A DNA stretch of 64,000 bases, from NCBI GenBank assembly GCA_000507305.1, contig DF240498.1:59384-123383 (forward strand), in the 5' to 3' direction. Position 1 is the stretch's first letter. Every line of letters starts with the position of its first letter. The DNA comes from Breviolum minutum Mf 1.05b.01 (Eukaryota; Sar; Dinophyceae; Suessiales; Symbiodiniaceae). Positions 22,986 to 34,053 of the stretch are shown here, one piece after another. Under the pieces are notes generated by a model. That model saw only the letters and a program-made list of their open reading frames with translations. It did no database searches and was not told the origin of the DNA. A program made the position numbers and the translations under genes.

Positions 22986-23030
22986 TGCAATGGGATGGAA
23001 AATTATGAGCTTAAAACACCATTATTCTCT

Positions 23031-23575
23031 AAACAACTACTCTGTACTACAAAGTACTACTCCAGCACTACTCCAATACTATTCCAATACTAGTCTGTAC
23101 TACAAAATACTACTCCAGTACTACTCCAATACTACTCCAATACTAGTCTCTACTACAAAGTACTACTCCAGTACTACTCTGTACTACAAAGTACTACTCC
23201 AGTACTACTCCGTACTACAAAGTACTACTTCAGTACTACCCTGTACTACAAAGTACTACTCCAGTACTACACGGTACTACTAAGTACTACTCCACTACTA
23301 CACGGTACTACTAAGTACTACTCCAGTACTACCCTGTACTACAAAGTACTACTCCAGTACTACTCCGTACTACAACCAGTACTACAACGTACTACTCTGT
23401 ACTACTCCAGTACCACCCTGTACTACAAAGTACTACTCTAGTATTACTCCGTACTACAAAGTACTACTCCAGTACTACTCCGTACTACAAAGTACTACTC
23501 CAGTACTACCCTGTACTACAAAGAACTACTCTAGTATTACTCTGTACTACAAAGTACTACTCCAGTACTCCTCCG
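23031..23575. repeat. GTACTAC minisatellite, about 31 bp x 17
   Basis: Repeated unit close to AGTACTACTCC + AGTACTACCC + TGTACTACAA, with variants. It is rich in the palindrome AGTACT/GTAC. The plus-strand ORF through it is an artefact of period and composition. Confidence 0.75.
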
Positions 23576-23711
23576 ACCGATCCGACCATGATCCGAGAAT
23601 GATCCGACGATGAAAACGCAAACCGCAACCCGCCTCGCCGCCAAGGGTACTTTTCGCGCTCGCCAGGAGCAGATTCTATTGAAAATTACAACATTTCCCG
23701 CTCGGGCTATC

Positions 23712-23940
23712 ATTCCACATTTCACCAAATGCTGCGCCTGCCACGAAAAGTGACACATGAGCTTCACCAAATGCTGCACCTGCCACGAAAAGTAACACAT
23801 GAACTTCACCAAATGCTGCACCTGCCACGAAAAGTGACACATGAACTTCACCAAATGCTGCACCTGAAAGTGACACATGAACTTCACCAAATGTGCCACG
23901 AAAAGTGACACATGAACTTCACCAAATGCTGCACTTGCCA
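23712..23940. repeat. 42-bp minisatellite, about 5-6 copies
   Basis: Unit cttcaccaaatgctgcacct + gccacgaaaagtgacacatgaa, with two shortened copies. As 42 is divisible by three, the minus strand shows a 14-residue repeat (AAFGEVHVSLFVAG), probably by chance. Confidence 0.75.
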
Positions 23941-23943
23941 CGC

Positions 23944-23957
23944 TACTACTACCACTG

Positions 23958-23994
<37 letters not shown>

Positions 23995-24187
23995 NCTACT
24001 GCTACTGCTACTGCTACTGCTACTGCTACTGCTACTGCTACTGCTACTGCTACTCCTACTGCTACTGCTACTGCTACTGCTACTGCTACTGCTACTGCTA
24101 CTGCTACTGCTACTGCTACTGCTACTGCTACTGCTACTGCTACTGCTACTGCTACTGCTACTGCTACTGCTACTGCTACTGCTACTG

Positions 24188-24241
<54 letters not shown>

Positions 24242-24243
24242 TG
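23944..24243. repeat. Compound microsatellite (ACT)n (GCTACT)n (ACT)n
   Basis: A trinucleotide run, a single N at 23995, about 190 bases of GCTACT, then ACT again. Long ORFs on both strands here are repeat artefacts. Confidence 0.95.
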
Positions 24244-24273
24244 ACTACTATTCCTGTCAGGCTCAACAAAAGT

Positions 24274-24310
24274 TCGTATATCGGAAGTTTGCCACTAAAC
24301 TTCCTTTGAT
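24274..24310 (-). repeat. Diverged copy of a 37-bp segment of the 20.57-kb domain
   Basis: CGTATATCGGAAGTTT followed by ACTAAACTTCCTT occurs here and at 20570-20606, in the same orientation, and codes KLPIYE on the minus strand in both. Here it abuts the microsatellite. It is a gene fragment or the edge of a dispersed repeat. Confidence 0.55.
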
Positions 24311-24687
24311 AATTCAATATGATTCAATATTGCTATGATTCATGAAAACATATCAAAAGCTTGACCTGTAATGCTTTCGGGTCACTCTTAATCACTTGAA
24401 TCAGTTTTCGCAGCCACGACTTCAACAAGTTCCTCATTCTTCCCACCTTCGCCCTCCACGTCGATACTCCATGGCTCGCATTGAAATCTCTATGTATCTG
24501 AAGCAATGATTTTTCAAGGGTTTTGGGGTGGTGAATTTGGTGTTTTTTGTGCTATACGAAAGTTATATGTAGAAAAACATCTTAGGCATTCTTAGGCATA
24601 AAATTCGAGATCTGAACAATGGATTCCTTGGAATTCCTGAAAAGATATGATTATAAGACCCCACTTGTTGGTCTCGACGATTCTTAC

Positions 24688-24933
24688 ATCTAAACCTTTT
24701 GACTCTGGTAAGATAGGCAGCGGAAAGGAGCGCCTCAAAATTTCCACCCGTGTTTGAGCCGCAGCAAGGATATGAATTCAAAGTTACCAAAGACAGTGGG
24801 ACAGAAGCATGGTATCTTTCTGAACATCTGTCAAAAATCTTTGTATAATTAATTACAAATGCTCCAGAAAGTCCTTTCATCTTTTCATCCAAATGTTTGT
24901 CCATGAATTCCATTACAGCAGTTTCAAGTTTCA
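24688..24933 (-). CDS. Well-supported 81-codon exon
   Basis: Acceptor gtgtttttaag; donor AGAT|GTAAGA. The phase is consistent (2 bases in, 1 out). It reads KLETAVMEFMDKHLDEKMKG, a helical start, then SERYHASVPLSLVTLNSYPC, then GGNFEALLSAAYLTRVKR. No family recognised. An in-frame stop directly before it requires an intron or a start there; the next upstream exon candidate lies only about 30-40 bases away, which is unusually close. Confidence 0.65.
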
Positions 24934-24972
24934 CTTAAAAACACAAATCCAAGCAGCATACAACAAACCCCG

Positions 24973-25093
24973 TGGCCAGCTGACCCCCCCGGTCCATGGG
25001 TGCCGAAAGAGAAAACCCTGCATTGGCCATAGAACCACACCTCAGCTGAAGGCAACAAATGTGGAATTGTGATCTCTTGTTGATCCTGGAATC
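24973..25093 (-). CDS. Exon upstream of the 24.7-kb exon
   Basis: Acceptor cgattgcag at 25094-25095, then a frame FQDQQEITIPHLLPSAEVWF and FGTHGPGGSAGHG. A second frame is open too. Probably the same gene as 24688-24933. Confidence 0.45.
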
Positions 25094-25283
25094 CTGCAAT
25101 CGGAAAGACACAACTGTAATCATCCAGTTGTTGATCATTCTTAAACCTCAGAAGTATTTATCAACGATGATCCAGTTAGTGATCCAACGACCCGAAGTCT
25201 TGCACTCACTCTTTAGTGTGTAGAAAGATGCTAAAGTAGACGCGCAAAACGCGGGACAAATCTGCGGGTGAACTGATTTGCAA

Positions 25284-25720
25284 ACTGATGCAGAATGATG
25301 TAAATGGATGTACATGTGTGTAAATGGATGTATTGTGTAAATGATTAAATGTATGTAAATGTATGTACATGGAGGGAAATGGATGCACATGGATGTAAAT
25401 GTATAACAACGGATGTAAATGGATGTCAATGGATGGGTGTAAACAAATGTAAATGAGGATGTAGATATGTGTAGATGCATATGATGATATATGTGTGCAA
25501 ATGCATGTAATTGTATTCGCATGCATGTAAATGGATGTAAATGCATGTAACTGTATGCCGATCGATATTTAGATGTATGATGTATGTAGAGGTATGAACA
25601 TGTATTTAGATGTATGAACATGTATGTAGATGTGTGTAGATACATGTAGATGTACGTATATAAAGGTATGCAACTGTTTGCAACTGTTTGCAAATGTATG
25701 TACATGGATGCGAATGGATG
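25284..25720. repeat. Degenerate ATGTAAATGG repeat
   Basis: Dozens of variants of ATGTAAATG and ATGTACATGG, 10-12 bases apart, in one orientation. The 191-residue minus-strand ORF across it (Tyr/His/Ile-rich, periodic) is taken to be a product of the repeat. Confidence 0.7.
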
Positions 25721-26133
25721 CACAAGTATCTAAACAAAAGTCTGATGTAGTATATACGTCTTCTCAACCAGATTACCCACTGAGAGTCACTGATAGTTTC
25801 ATAGCTTCATAACTCTCAAGATCCAACCTGTCCGAAGTATCCGAGCACGCCACTCGGATGCCATTGGATCTTCATGACTGCAATGCTTGACCTGTCAATG
25901 AATGGGAAAATCACAGCTGGAAAAAACATCAGAATAGTATAGAGTTGTGGAAGAATGTCATGATTTCATTGTGAAAAGGATTAGGATGAGAGATGAGAAA
26001 ACAGAATCAGGGTGATGACGGGATATGGGGTCCGTTTTTCTACTTCTCATGATGCTCTCAGCAGTTCTCTTGGACAGATATGCAGCTAGTCATGGCAAAT
26101 GGGCTTCCCAAACCCACCTAACCAACCTGTAGT

Positions 26134-26400
26134 TTGCCAAAAAACAAGAGGTCCAGCTTCAAATTTAAAAACCGAACACCACCAATGTTGTACGGCTTCA
26201 TGCAGCCTCTCGTTCCACCAGCTCAGGCTGCTTGGGTACCTGGTGGAACGGCTGTGACGTTGGATGGGCTTTTGGGATCAGTTGGCACAACCTTTACAAT
26301 CAATACGCCATCAAACATGGCAATGCAACATCACAAAACAGTCTTTGGGATCACGCAATTTCAGCAGCCAAAAAACACCAAAGTTCTATCAAAATGCTGA
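26134..26400 (+). CDS. Weak plus-strand candidate exon
   Basis: The frame contains PLVPPAQAAWVPGGTAVTLD and GSVGTTFTINTPSN. The minus strand is less good here. It goes against the local orientation. Confidence 0.25.
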   Translation: MPKNKRSSFKFKNRTPPMLYGFMQPLVPPAQAAWVPGGTAVTLDGLLGSVGTTFTINTPSNMAMQHHKTVFGITQFQQPKNTKVLSKC

Positions 26401-26890
26401 GGTAAATTGACTCATCATAGCTTCCTTTCCACCGTTTTTGTTCCAGCTTTTGCTTGTGGCCTCAAGGGAAGGCAACCTGGTGCAACTTCCAAGTTCAATG
26501 ATCCAACAAAAACGAAAAAAAAAAAACAATCAGACCCAAGAGTTTCACTCATCATTGATGCATCCCTGGTGTTTCTTTTGTTCTTCACCGGCTCCACATT
26601 GGGTGAATTCCAAATCACAGTTTCTCCCGAATAAAAAAAAAGTCGCCTCTGCACATTGGGCAAGAGTTTCTGGCGGAGAAGATTGACCATGGAAGAAGTG
26701 TGGAACTGAAAGAATTTTCTTGGCATGAACTGTTTTTTTTTGGCATTTGCCAAGTTTTGAAATTGAAAAAACAATAATTACAAAATATAAATTGATAATT
26801 GTATCTAAACTTAAGACGTTGAAGTGTCTCTTGTCTTTTGCCATTTCCTATGCCTTCGTAGTTTTGCATCTCAGATTTACTCAACTCATC

Positions 26891-27025
26891 TCAACTCCTT
26901 TCATCTCGTGACCGGCTGGCCTCGCGTTCCTTTCGTTGTTGTGCTGCAATGCGAGGATTCCACTTCCGTCGATACCTTGGCGCACCAAGGACATTTGGGG
27001 GTGTCATATTTGCGTCATGGTCATC
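26891..27025 (-). CDS. Short basic exon, probably terminal
   Basis: The frame reads TPPNVLGAPRYRRKWNPRIA and AQQRKEREASRSRDERS before a stop at 26891. Although short, its composition is far from random. A basic tail of this type could bind nucleic acid; that is inference only. Confidence 0.5.
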   Translation of the reverse strand, partial: DDHDANMTPPNVLGAPRYRRKWNPRIAAQQRKEREASRSRDERS

Positions 27026-27229
27026 ACATATGAGAAATGTTCATCCTTGCTTGTTAAAAACGGCATCCTAATATATCCTAGTTAGATGGGTTTCGGTTGT
27101 AAGCCTTATTCATAACTATTGGGTTGACTTTCCCATCCACCAGAGATTTATAAGTGGAACTGATCAACCATGTCACACATGGTTGCCCCTTGAAATCAAT
27201 TTGTCCTGCTTCGAGCTTGCCATTTAGAC

Positions 27230-27400
27230 TTTCATCCATCTTCGACATGAACGTTTACGTGTTAAACAAAGAAAAACCTCATATTGCAAACGCATCTTTC
27301 TTGAGTGGTGGCTATTCATATGATGACCAAGGTGCTCATTCCTCGACTTCAATTCGAGCCCTGCACGGACAGTGATCTCGAAAGATCCTAGCATTTTACT
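27230..27400 (-). CDS. Candidate exon
   Basis: The frame reads LGSFEITVRAGLELKSRNEH and then a basic segment. Plus-strand alternatives exist. Low support. Confidence 0.27.
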
Positions 27401-28149
27401 GAAAATCATGTGTATATATCTGTATTTCTATACATTCAGAATACAGTTACACAATATAAACTTGATCCCACATCCAAAAAGTTGTCTGCAATTCTCCAAG
27501 ATTTTCTTTCAAAGAAATATCGACACAGAGTTGCTATACTTCAAAATGATTGGACCGCGTGGACCTAAAGAGATCTGAAGAGGACCAATTGAAAAGGCCT
27601 CAAATTTGGCCATCTTCTAAAATGGTAGCACAACTTTGAGGGCCGGGTCTGTCTCAAAAGTAGGAGCCCTCCAGAAATGCCTTTGGAAGTGGTTGATGTC
27701 AATTGGAAACCAATTGAGTAACCATCTTTTTCGGGGCCTGGTGGAGCCGGATTCATCGGACTCTCCCCTGGCGAAGTTCACGGAGAGATGAGGGAAAGCA
27801 TTGCGGGGCAAGAAAACATGGTCCACTTATCCACTTATACTTCACCTCTTCATTCCAAAGGAAAAGGTTTTGGAAGTTGATTCCATCTCAGCATGTGGCT
27901 GTTCCAATGAACTCGATCAAAATTGGAACTTATACGCTCCAGCTGCAAAATGTGTGTAGTGAGATGTCTAGTGAGGGAGTGGTTGGAGATTTGCTTTTCT
28001 CATTTAACAAATAGGTCCAAAAATGCAGGACTTGACATGATCTTTGATATTTCCATCCTTGGGCTTGGTTTGAGTCATGTCCAAAACATGGATGTCTAAG
28101 ATTGTTTCAATGCCAAATGATCCAGCCAAAAAAAAAGACTTGTATCTTG

Positions 28150-28330
28150 TTAAATTTGTGCTTCATCGTATTCCCGACTCTTTGAACAACGACCGAGATC
28201 GGCCTTCAGGTGCCTGGCCGCAACAAGTCTCTGGATGAAAACTTGGTGATTCTCCAGCAGGATACTTCTATAAAATGGATGTTTTCTTTTTGTTAAGCCC
28301 TTCCTTTGAAACAAAGCGAATTGGAAATTC
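28150..28330 (-). CDS. Candidate exon, basic, with stop
   Basis: The frame reads GLTKRKHPFYRSILLENHQV and LVAARHLKADLGRCSKSREY, ending in a stop at 28150. A possible acceptor (tttgtttcaaag) precedes it. Unknown function. Confidence 0.4.
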
Positions 28331-28581
28331 TTCACACTGATCACTTGTGCACTCAGATCCAGACAACATTCAGTGGCTCATCACCCTGCAGCATGACGAA
28401 ATTTGGGGTAGTCTTGCAAACTAACTCAGCTGGTGCGTTTTTGACAAGTATGCATAAACATACAAATGCATTCACAAAAACCAGTGACGCTATACATTTA
28501 GTGTGAATACATGCACAAAAATAAGGCTTATATACATTATATTTAGTGCACATAGTGAGTTGTGAATACATGAACAAAACA

Positions 28582-28685
28582 GTATATATATATATATGTA
28601 CACATCTGCAGTGTAAGTAGCTATACATATACAACATGTATATGTATATATATATATATATGTATGTTGCTGTTGTTGTTGTTGT

Positions 28686-28723
<38 letters not shown>

Positions 28724-28728
28724 TTGTT

Positions 28729-28771
<43 letters not shown>

Positions 28772-28790
28772 TTGTTGTTGTTGTTGTTGC
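28582..28790. repeat. Compound microsatellite: (TA)n, (TTG)n, (CTGTTG)n, (GTCGTT)n
   Basis: TA runs at 28582-28597 and 28639-28661, then about 120 bases of TTG with interspersed CTG and TCG hexamers. Poly-Gln and poly-Val ORFs here are artefacts. Confidence 0.9.
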
Positions 28791-29133
28791 TTACTTGAAA
28801 TGCCCTGACGATTACCCCACCTCTTAGGAGTAGACAATTGCGTTTAACCCAACCATAAAGCCACCAGAGGCTGGAAATGGCGAGGATTGGTAGACTGCGT
28901 ATTGGGTTGTTTTCTTTCTTAGTGAAGAGTCAATGGAAAAATGGGGATGATTATAGATGATTCATATTCATGAAGGAATTGGATCATGATCAATAATGAC
29001 AACAACTTTGCGGCTCTTAACGCTACAAAAAGGAGATGGATCTAGGTTCCTCTACATCACACATCACTTCCTTTACCTCTCCATGCTCCATGCAGTCGCC
29101 TGTGGCAAAGAGATGTTGTTCTTCGCCTGACAG

Positions 29134-29481
29134 GTGCTATTCCCTTCAAACGTTATTTTCAGACACACCCTAATATGTGGCAGTGCTACGAGTTTTGGAC
29201 AGGAAGTGGCATGCAGCATCTATATTATAGATGGTATGCACCCTATGATAGCATATCTACACAGAATCCAAGACAGCAGGAACGAGAAGGACCAAGAATC
29301 AACAGGAAGAAGGATCACAGAGGAGAGGAAGGATTGCATTATACTCGCGGAACAATACACTCATGGCTGGCTTCAATACAAAATGACAAGTCTATGGTAT
29401 ACAGCCCTCGAACTAAAGCTGCAGATTGAACACAGCTGGTCCGTTCCACTTGTTTGTTCAATATGCTTCCCCATAGACTAG
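29134..29481 (+). CDS. Weak plus-strand candidate
   Basis: A 115-residue open frame with HRIQDSRNEKDQESTGRRIT and a second overlapping frame of 84 residues. Neither has clear splice borders. Function unknown. Confidence 0.22.
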   Translation: MLFPSNVIFRHTLICGSATSFGQEVACSIYIIDGMHPMIAYLHRIQDSRNEKDQESTGRRITEERKDCIILAEQYTHGWLQYKMTSLWYTALELKLQIEHSWSVPLVCSICFPID

Positions 29482-30171
29482 AATGCTATCATCCAAGCTG
29501 GTGCAGGAGCGCGTTCAACAGGAACATCTAGATTCATCTTATAATTGGAATATCTTTGATGTTTCAAGATATCTTTCATCAACTTCCAGGATGTTTCAAA
29601 CTTTGAGGCTTCACTTTCCAGGTGCTTCGCCAAGACCCAGGGGGCAAAGTGCTACCTTCAAGGTCCAAGGTGCTGGTGCTACGCTGCGTTGCGGGCTTGC
29701 CTGTGGATCAACACAATTGAACATATGCTCCCGTAAAATCCAAAAAAATGGAAATATGTATAACATCTATATATATATATATACCTTGAGTTCTTCAGTT
29801 TTTTTGGAAACTTTAAGAAAAAAGCAATGTTGGTCGGGTGATTCTTCCACCTTGCCTTCGGTGCAGGTCGCGCTTCGTGGCCCTGCGAGGGCGGGAGCGG
29901 CACAAAAAGGCCGTTTGCTTGGTGTACTGCAATCAGGGTGAAGGTTTCAAACAGCATTGATCAGCTGAACACCTGAAGTGAGAAGTAAGTATTTTCAACA
30001 TCTTCAAAGATAGCAAATGCCGCACTTGATGGGCAAAATTCTGGACCATTTGTCATTAAAAGATATATGAACACACTGTGACCTGTTTCAAGTTATATCA
30101 ACTGGCTCGCTTTTCGTCCAACAATATCCACCGAATTTGGTGCACCAAACAAAAAAAAGCACGTCTTGCGT

Positions 30172-30447
30172 CTATTTTTTGTGACTTTTTTTTGTGAACC
30201 ATCCAGAGCTGGCTCTAACTTGATTTTGCGTAAGCCTCGGTGGAGTTTCTAAGAAAAGCTGTCGACTTCGTAAGGCATCCATTGATGCCGAGGAAATTGT
30301 ATGGCGAATGTTGGCGTTTCGTGATTCGATGCTAAGTTCTGGTCGCGGCAAATGATTCTTCGCCCAGTGCTCTTGAAAGGCCTTCAACAAGCAGACCCGT
30401 GTACCACTCAAAAGGTCGCATGAAAACTTCACCAATTTGCTGGGCAT
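30172..30447 (-). CDS. Candidate exon region, two frames
   Basis: One frame reads IGEVFMRPFEWYTGLLVEGL after a gcccag acceptor. Another, 91 residues, reads KAFQEHWAKNHLPRPELSIE. One of the two is likely real. Confidence 0.3.
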   Translation of the reverse strand: MPSKLVKFSCDLLSGTRVCLLKAFQEHWAKNHLPRPELSIESRNANIRHTISSASMDALRSRQLFLETPPRLTQNQVRASSGWFTKKSHKK

Positions 30448-31770
30448 TCAGGTGGGTGATCTCATCAAATTCAAGTCTATATAGATTTATATTCTGTATA
30501 TGTATGGTATACATGTATTTAAAAAAATATATTTAGATTGTAAACCTCCTTGATTTCATGAGATGTAAAGTGATTCCTCTTTACAAAACGCATCAAAATG
30601 TACTCTCCTATCATCTCCTATCACTCGCTCAGGGTTTCTCAATACGTTCTTCCCGTTTCCACGGAGTATCCTGGCCCTGCCCATTTCCCCGGCCTTCAAA
30701 TAGGCCAAGCGTTTTCGACTTGGAACCAGGCAGTGCCAATCAGCTCCAGTGGCATGAACCACCTGCATCGCCATGGAAAACACTGCAAATGTACGACAAG
30801 ACACTGAAGATATCACCTGTCCAACAAGTTCAGAAGTCTTTACTTTGGTCCTTCAAGTACCAAAATCAAATAATCAATACTCTGATCTCTTCCTTGACTA
30901 TTAAAAACCGTCTTTACATCTAAATTCATGCCATATGTTTACAATACACGCATGCATGTCATCTAATATATTAATTTGATCTAATTTGTCTGCTGGGGAT
31001 CGATATATCTGATCACCTTGTACGTGGCCTTGCTACTATCTCATAAGCTGAAAAATGCCTTTGTGTGAGTAGGACTTGGTTTTCTATATACATATATATA
31101 CCAAGAATAATCAAGATCTCAAAGCTACTTGGCTGGAGTTTTTGGCTCTCACTCTACTTCAGTTGACCAGGTGTGCACATGGTTGATTTGTGTGAGATCT
31201 ATATAGATCTTGAACAGTTTTTTTCGGTGTGATGTTGGATGGCGCTCATGTTCAATTTCTATGTGGCGGAGCGGGCACGAAATTGTTCACTGGGCATCAG
31301 ATCATCCGGCCTCGCGTTGTCGATCGAAACTCGGATGTTCATCCAGCTCCTGTGCTTTAGATCTGTGATGTTTTTTGTTCGTAACAACCAGAGGGTTGTG
31401 TCAGTTCTATTGCGAAAAAAGAAACAGCACAAAGAACATTGACCTTCACTTTTGTAAGAAGCTTCATGAAATCAACCTGGGCAAAGCACAATCATTTCAC
31501 CAACCCCGCCAAAAAAAGGTCATCTGACATAATGATGGGTCACTATGACCCTCGTAGAAACTAAAGTCGTCTGGCCAATTGCAGCGTATTGACAACCAAT
31601 TCTAGAATGCAATTGTATGTGTTCGTGCTATCCTGAAGGATGCGTAAGGAAGTGCCATGCACATAGATCTTAGATTTGCCTACGTAAGTTGGTTTGAAGA
31701 AAAATCAAAAATACAGTGTATACATATTCATATTCCCAAGTGGTGCCCCTGGTAACCATAGTAAAGTCAC

Positions 31771-31885
31771 CTTAAACAAAATCCAAGGGCTCGGAACCAT
31801 TCCACACTTCCCAACGAAGAAAATCCAGCCTGAAAAACAATACGTGTGATGCCCGCCATCATCAGTGCCTTCACACAATTCCAGC
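31771..31885 (-). CDS. Deaminase-like gene, most downstream exon found
   Basis: Acceptor gattgtcccag; donor TTTAAG|GTGACT. Phase 1 in, phase 2 out. It codes WNCVKALMMAGITRIVFQAG, then VEWFRALGFCL. In cytidine/dCMP deaminases the second zinc Cys is followed by KxxxxxGIxxVxY and later a short helix ending in Gly; the pattern here is the same. The preceding exon (32210-32276) ends one base into a codon, so the join makes Gly, and the first zinc Cys would have to be the Cys six residues before WNC's Cys, a wider spacing than the usual CxxC. A second frame is open over the same stretch. Family assignment tentative. Confidence 0.5.
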
Positions 31886-32209
31886 CTGGGACAATCCAGG
31901 TCCGGCCGTTTCCAAGATAAATACCTCCGTGTTTCCGCCGGAAAGATGGAAGTTTCCGAAATTTTAAAAGCATGAAGAGACTCCAAAGTTTCTTCAGACA
32001 CAAAGGAAGAATGATGGTGATTCATAAGGAAATATGAGGACATTCATTACTTTCTTGTTGAATAGTTTTTGAGCCTTTGTTTTGTGAATTTGGGAAGGCT
32101 ACTAAAATCACATTTCAAGAAACACCAATCTTAAAGTACACTGTTAAAGTTATTAAGGATAAGAAATGATAGGGCAATTGCGCCAAAGATCTATGAATCC
32201 TTAATACAC

Positions 32210-32276
32210 CTGAGCCGCAGCGAATCAGGTATGTTGTGTCGAGGCGAATCAAAGATCTAAGCTTCACACATGGCGC
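32210..32276 (-). CDS. Deaminase-like gene, small exon
   Basis: Acceptor tattgcttgcag and donor CAG|GTGTAT define 67 bases: phase 0 in, phase 1 out, as the next exon requires. The product is APCVKLRSLIRLDTTYLIRC + GS. The TTYLI segment would be the beta strand that precedes the zinc cysteines in the deaminase fold. Confidence 0.5.
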
Positions 32277-33032
32277 CTGCAAGCAATACAACCAACACCC
32301 ATCCTTAGCTCATCGAACACATCCAAGACTGGTTACTGGTTCCGCTTTTGATACGAAATGCCTGTGAAAAACATACGGTTCAGTGCAACCGAAGATGTTA
32401 CAGGTTTTGTTTCTTCATCCAAGGTTATCATAGTCCAAGGTTTTGAACGTTTGCAACCTACCTGACAATATCTTTACCGGTTTTACCCATCAAATTACAT
32501 CAAATCATACGTCGTTGATTCTCTCCTTGCTCAAATTGAGGATAGGGTGAATCCTTTGCATGAATTGTGCAGAACACCAACTGGGAGGTTTTGCCCAATT
32601 CTTACTTTTGGCAAACAAGTCTGCATGGTCCAAGTTACACCTCTTATGGGGATTGCAATGAATGTGGGACATTATTAAACATCACAAAAACAGCTGGATG
32701 AAACCCATTATTCTAAATCCCTAACAGTGGTGTATAGCAAACCACCCCACAGGGAGATTGATTGGAAACCATGTCCGCACCCTTCAATTTGTTTGATTGT
32801 TTGACGTCCAAGCAACGGTAGCAATTCCTTCTCTAGCGCAGCGTGCTACCAGCATCACCTACCAAAAGGACCAAAAGGATGGTGTTAAAACCGATTGTTG
32901 AAACAGTGAGGTAAACATAAACCAGAAACCTTAGTTGGTGACCGCCTTCCATCAGTCTTTGCAAGTACGAAAGCATAGTCAGATGATATACATCTCAAAA
33001 AAAAAGATGACTCAAATTATCATATTACTTAC

Positions 33033-33155
33033 AGCATGTCCCATTGACATGGCAAATCCACCATTGGACATACCCACCTCGGCATGCAAAGATTTACTTT
33101 TGCAGCCCATGATTTCCTGGAAGCAGGAAGTGATTCTCAGGAGTTGGAGGATATT
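33033..33155 (-). CDS. Deaminase-like gene, exon with HAE motif
   Basis: Acceptor ttttaattcag; perfect donor GCT|GTAAGT. It has 41 codons, phase 0 at both ends. It reads LLRITSCFQEIMGCKSKSLH, then AEVGMSNGG; the HAE triad is the zinc-and-catalytic signature of cytidine/dCMP deaminases. A second donor (GAG|GTGGGT) directly after HAE is also phase 0, so alternative splicing is possible. This exon and the next both join in phase. Confidence 0.6.
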
Positions 33156-33494
33156 CTGAATTAAAAAGACAAGTGACAAGTGACAAAATCTTTGAAAAAT
33201 CAACAGCAAACCCATCATGGAAACACCAAATTCTTAAAATTTCTTAAAATCAAATAATACATGATTCATGATGCAATATTATACAATATTAATATGATGT
33301 AAACATTGTTTCATAATGGAATATGAGTTTATGCTGGTGTTCGAACAACGTGAACAATCGACAAATCACATGCCAGGGTTTTCAGCTTAATCCACTTCCT
33401 CCATTTCTTTATCCCCAGTCCCCAACCAGTCATCCCCAAACCAATATAGCCTTTTGAGATCTTGGTCGAACTGCCAGCATCTCATCTACTCTAC

Positions 33495-33650
33495 CTTTGT
33501 CGAGAACCACTCCATGGAACTAGTCCAATGGTGGCTAGCTGCTCCAAAGAACTGAGCAGTTGACTTTCTTCGCTGGCCTCAAGCACAGTATTCCCGCTCA
33601 AATTTTGGAGTCCAACTAAACTATCTGAGAAGTGCATTTGCCAAGCTAAT
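33495..33650 (-). CDS. Exon of 52 codons, same gene
   Basis: Acceptor acaactttag; donor AAAG|GTAGAG; phase 2 in and out. It reads SLVGLQNLSGNTVLEASEES and SSLEQLATIGLVPWSG. The phase-2 exit does not match the phase-0 start of the exon at 33155, so an exon may be missing between them or one border is wrong. Confidence 0.5.
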
Positions 33651-34053
33651 CTAAAGTTGTAGGTCAGAGGTCGCAACCCCAAAAAATATTGAAGATACCA
33701 AGCGTCGTCAAAAAAAGCATGGCTGGCACCTTATTTCCTTTTTTTGGGCAAAACAGTTGACGTCTCTAAAAATCATCAGTCGGTGTCATGCTGACCGAGG
33801 TTCGTTTAACGAATTTGCTTGCATTCAAATGCACAGATTGTGCAAGCAACATGACACTGGATAGGGATAAAAGGAGATGATGATGATGCAATGATGCCCC
33901 TGTTCCTACAATTGCCGACCACACATCAACAAGATTTCATTCTGCAAAACTCCAAGGAACCACAAAGAGAGAGTGACTTTGATATCTCCACCAAAATCTT
34001 AAGCAAATCAGATCAACATACTGCACCCTAAATAAGATCCTCACAGAACCTAC

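Noticed and set aside
22795-23283. 162-residue Tyr/Ser/Thr ORF
   Set aside because: Minisatellite read-through; no protein-like region beyond the repeat.
23893-24317. Poly-Thr/Ala, poly-Leu and poly-Val ORFs
   Set aside because: All three come from the GCTACT/ACT microsatellite read in different frames.
25148-25723. 191-residue minus-strand ORF rich in Tyr, His and Ile
   Set aside because: It runs exactly over the ATGTAAATGG repeat and is periodic; a repeat artefact.
28490-28837. Poly-Gln protein
   Set aside because: Produced by the CTG/TTG/TCG microsatellite; no coding context on either side.
31705-32043. 112-residue single-frame ORF over the deaminase-like exon
   Set aside because: The alternative frame has good splice sites on both ends, matches the phase of the next exon and shows the deaminase-like motif; the long ORF shows neither.
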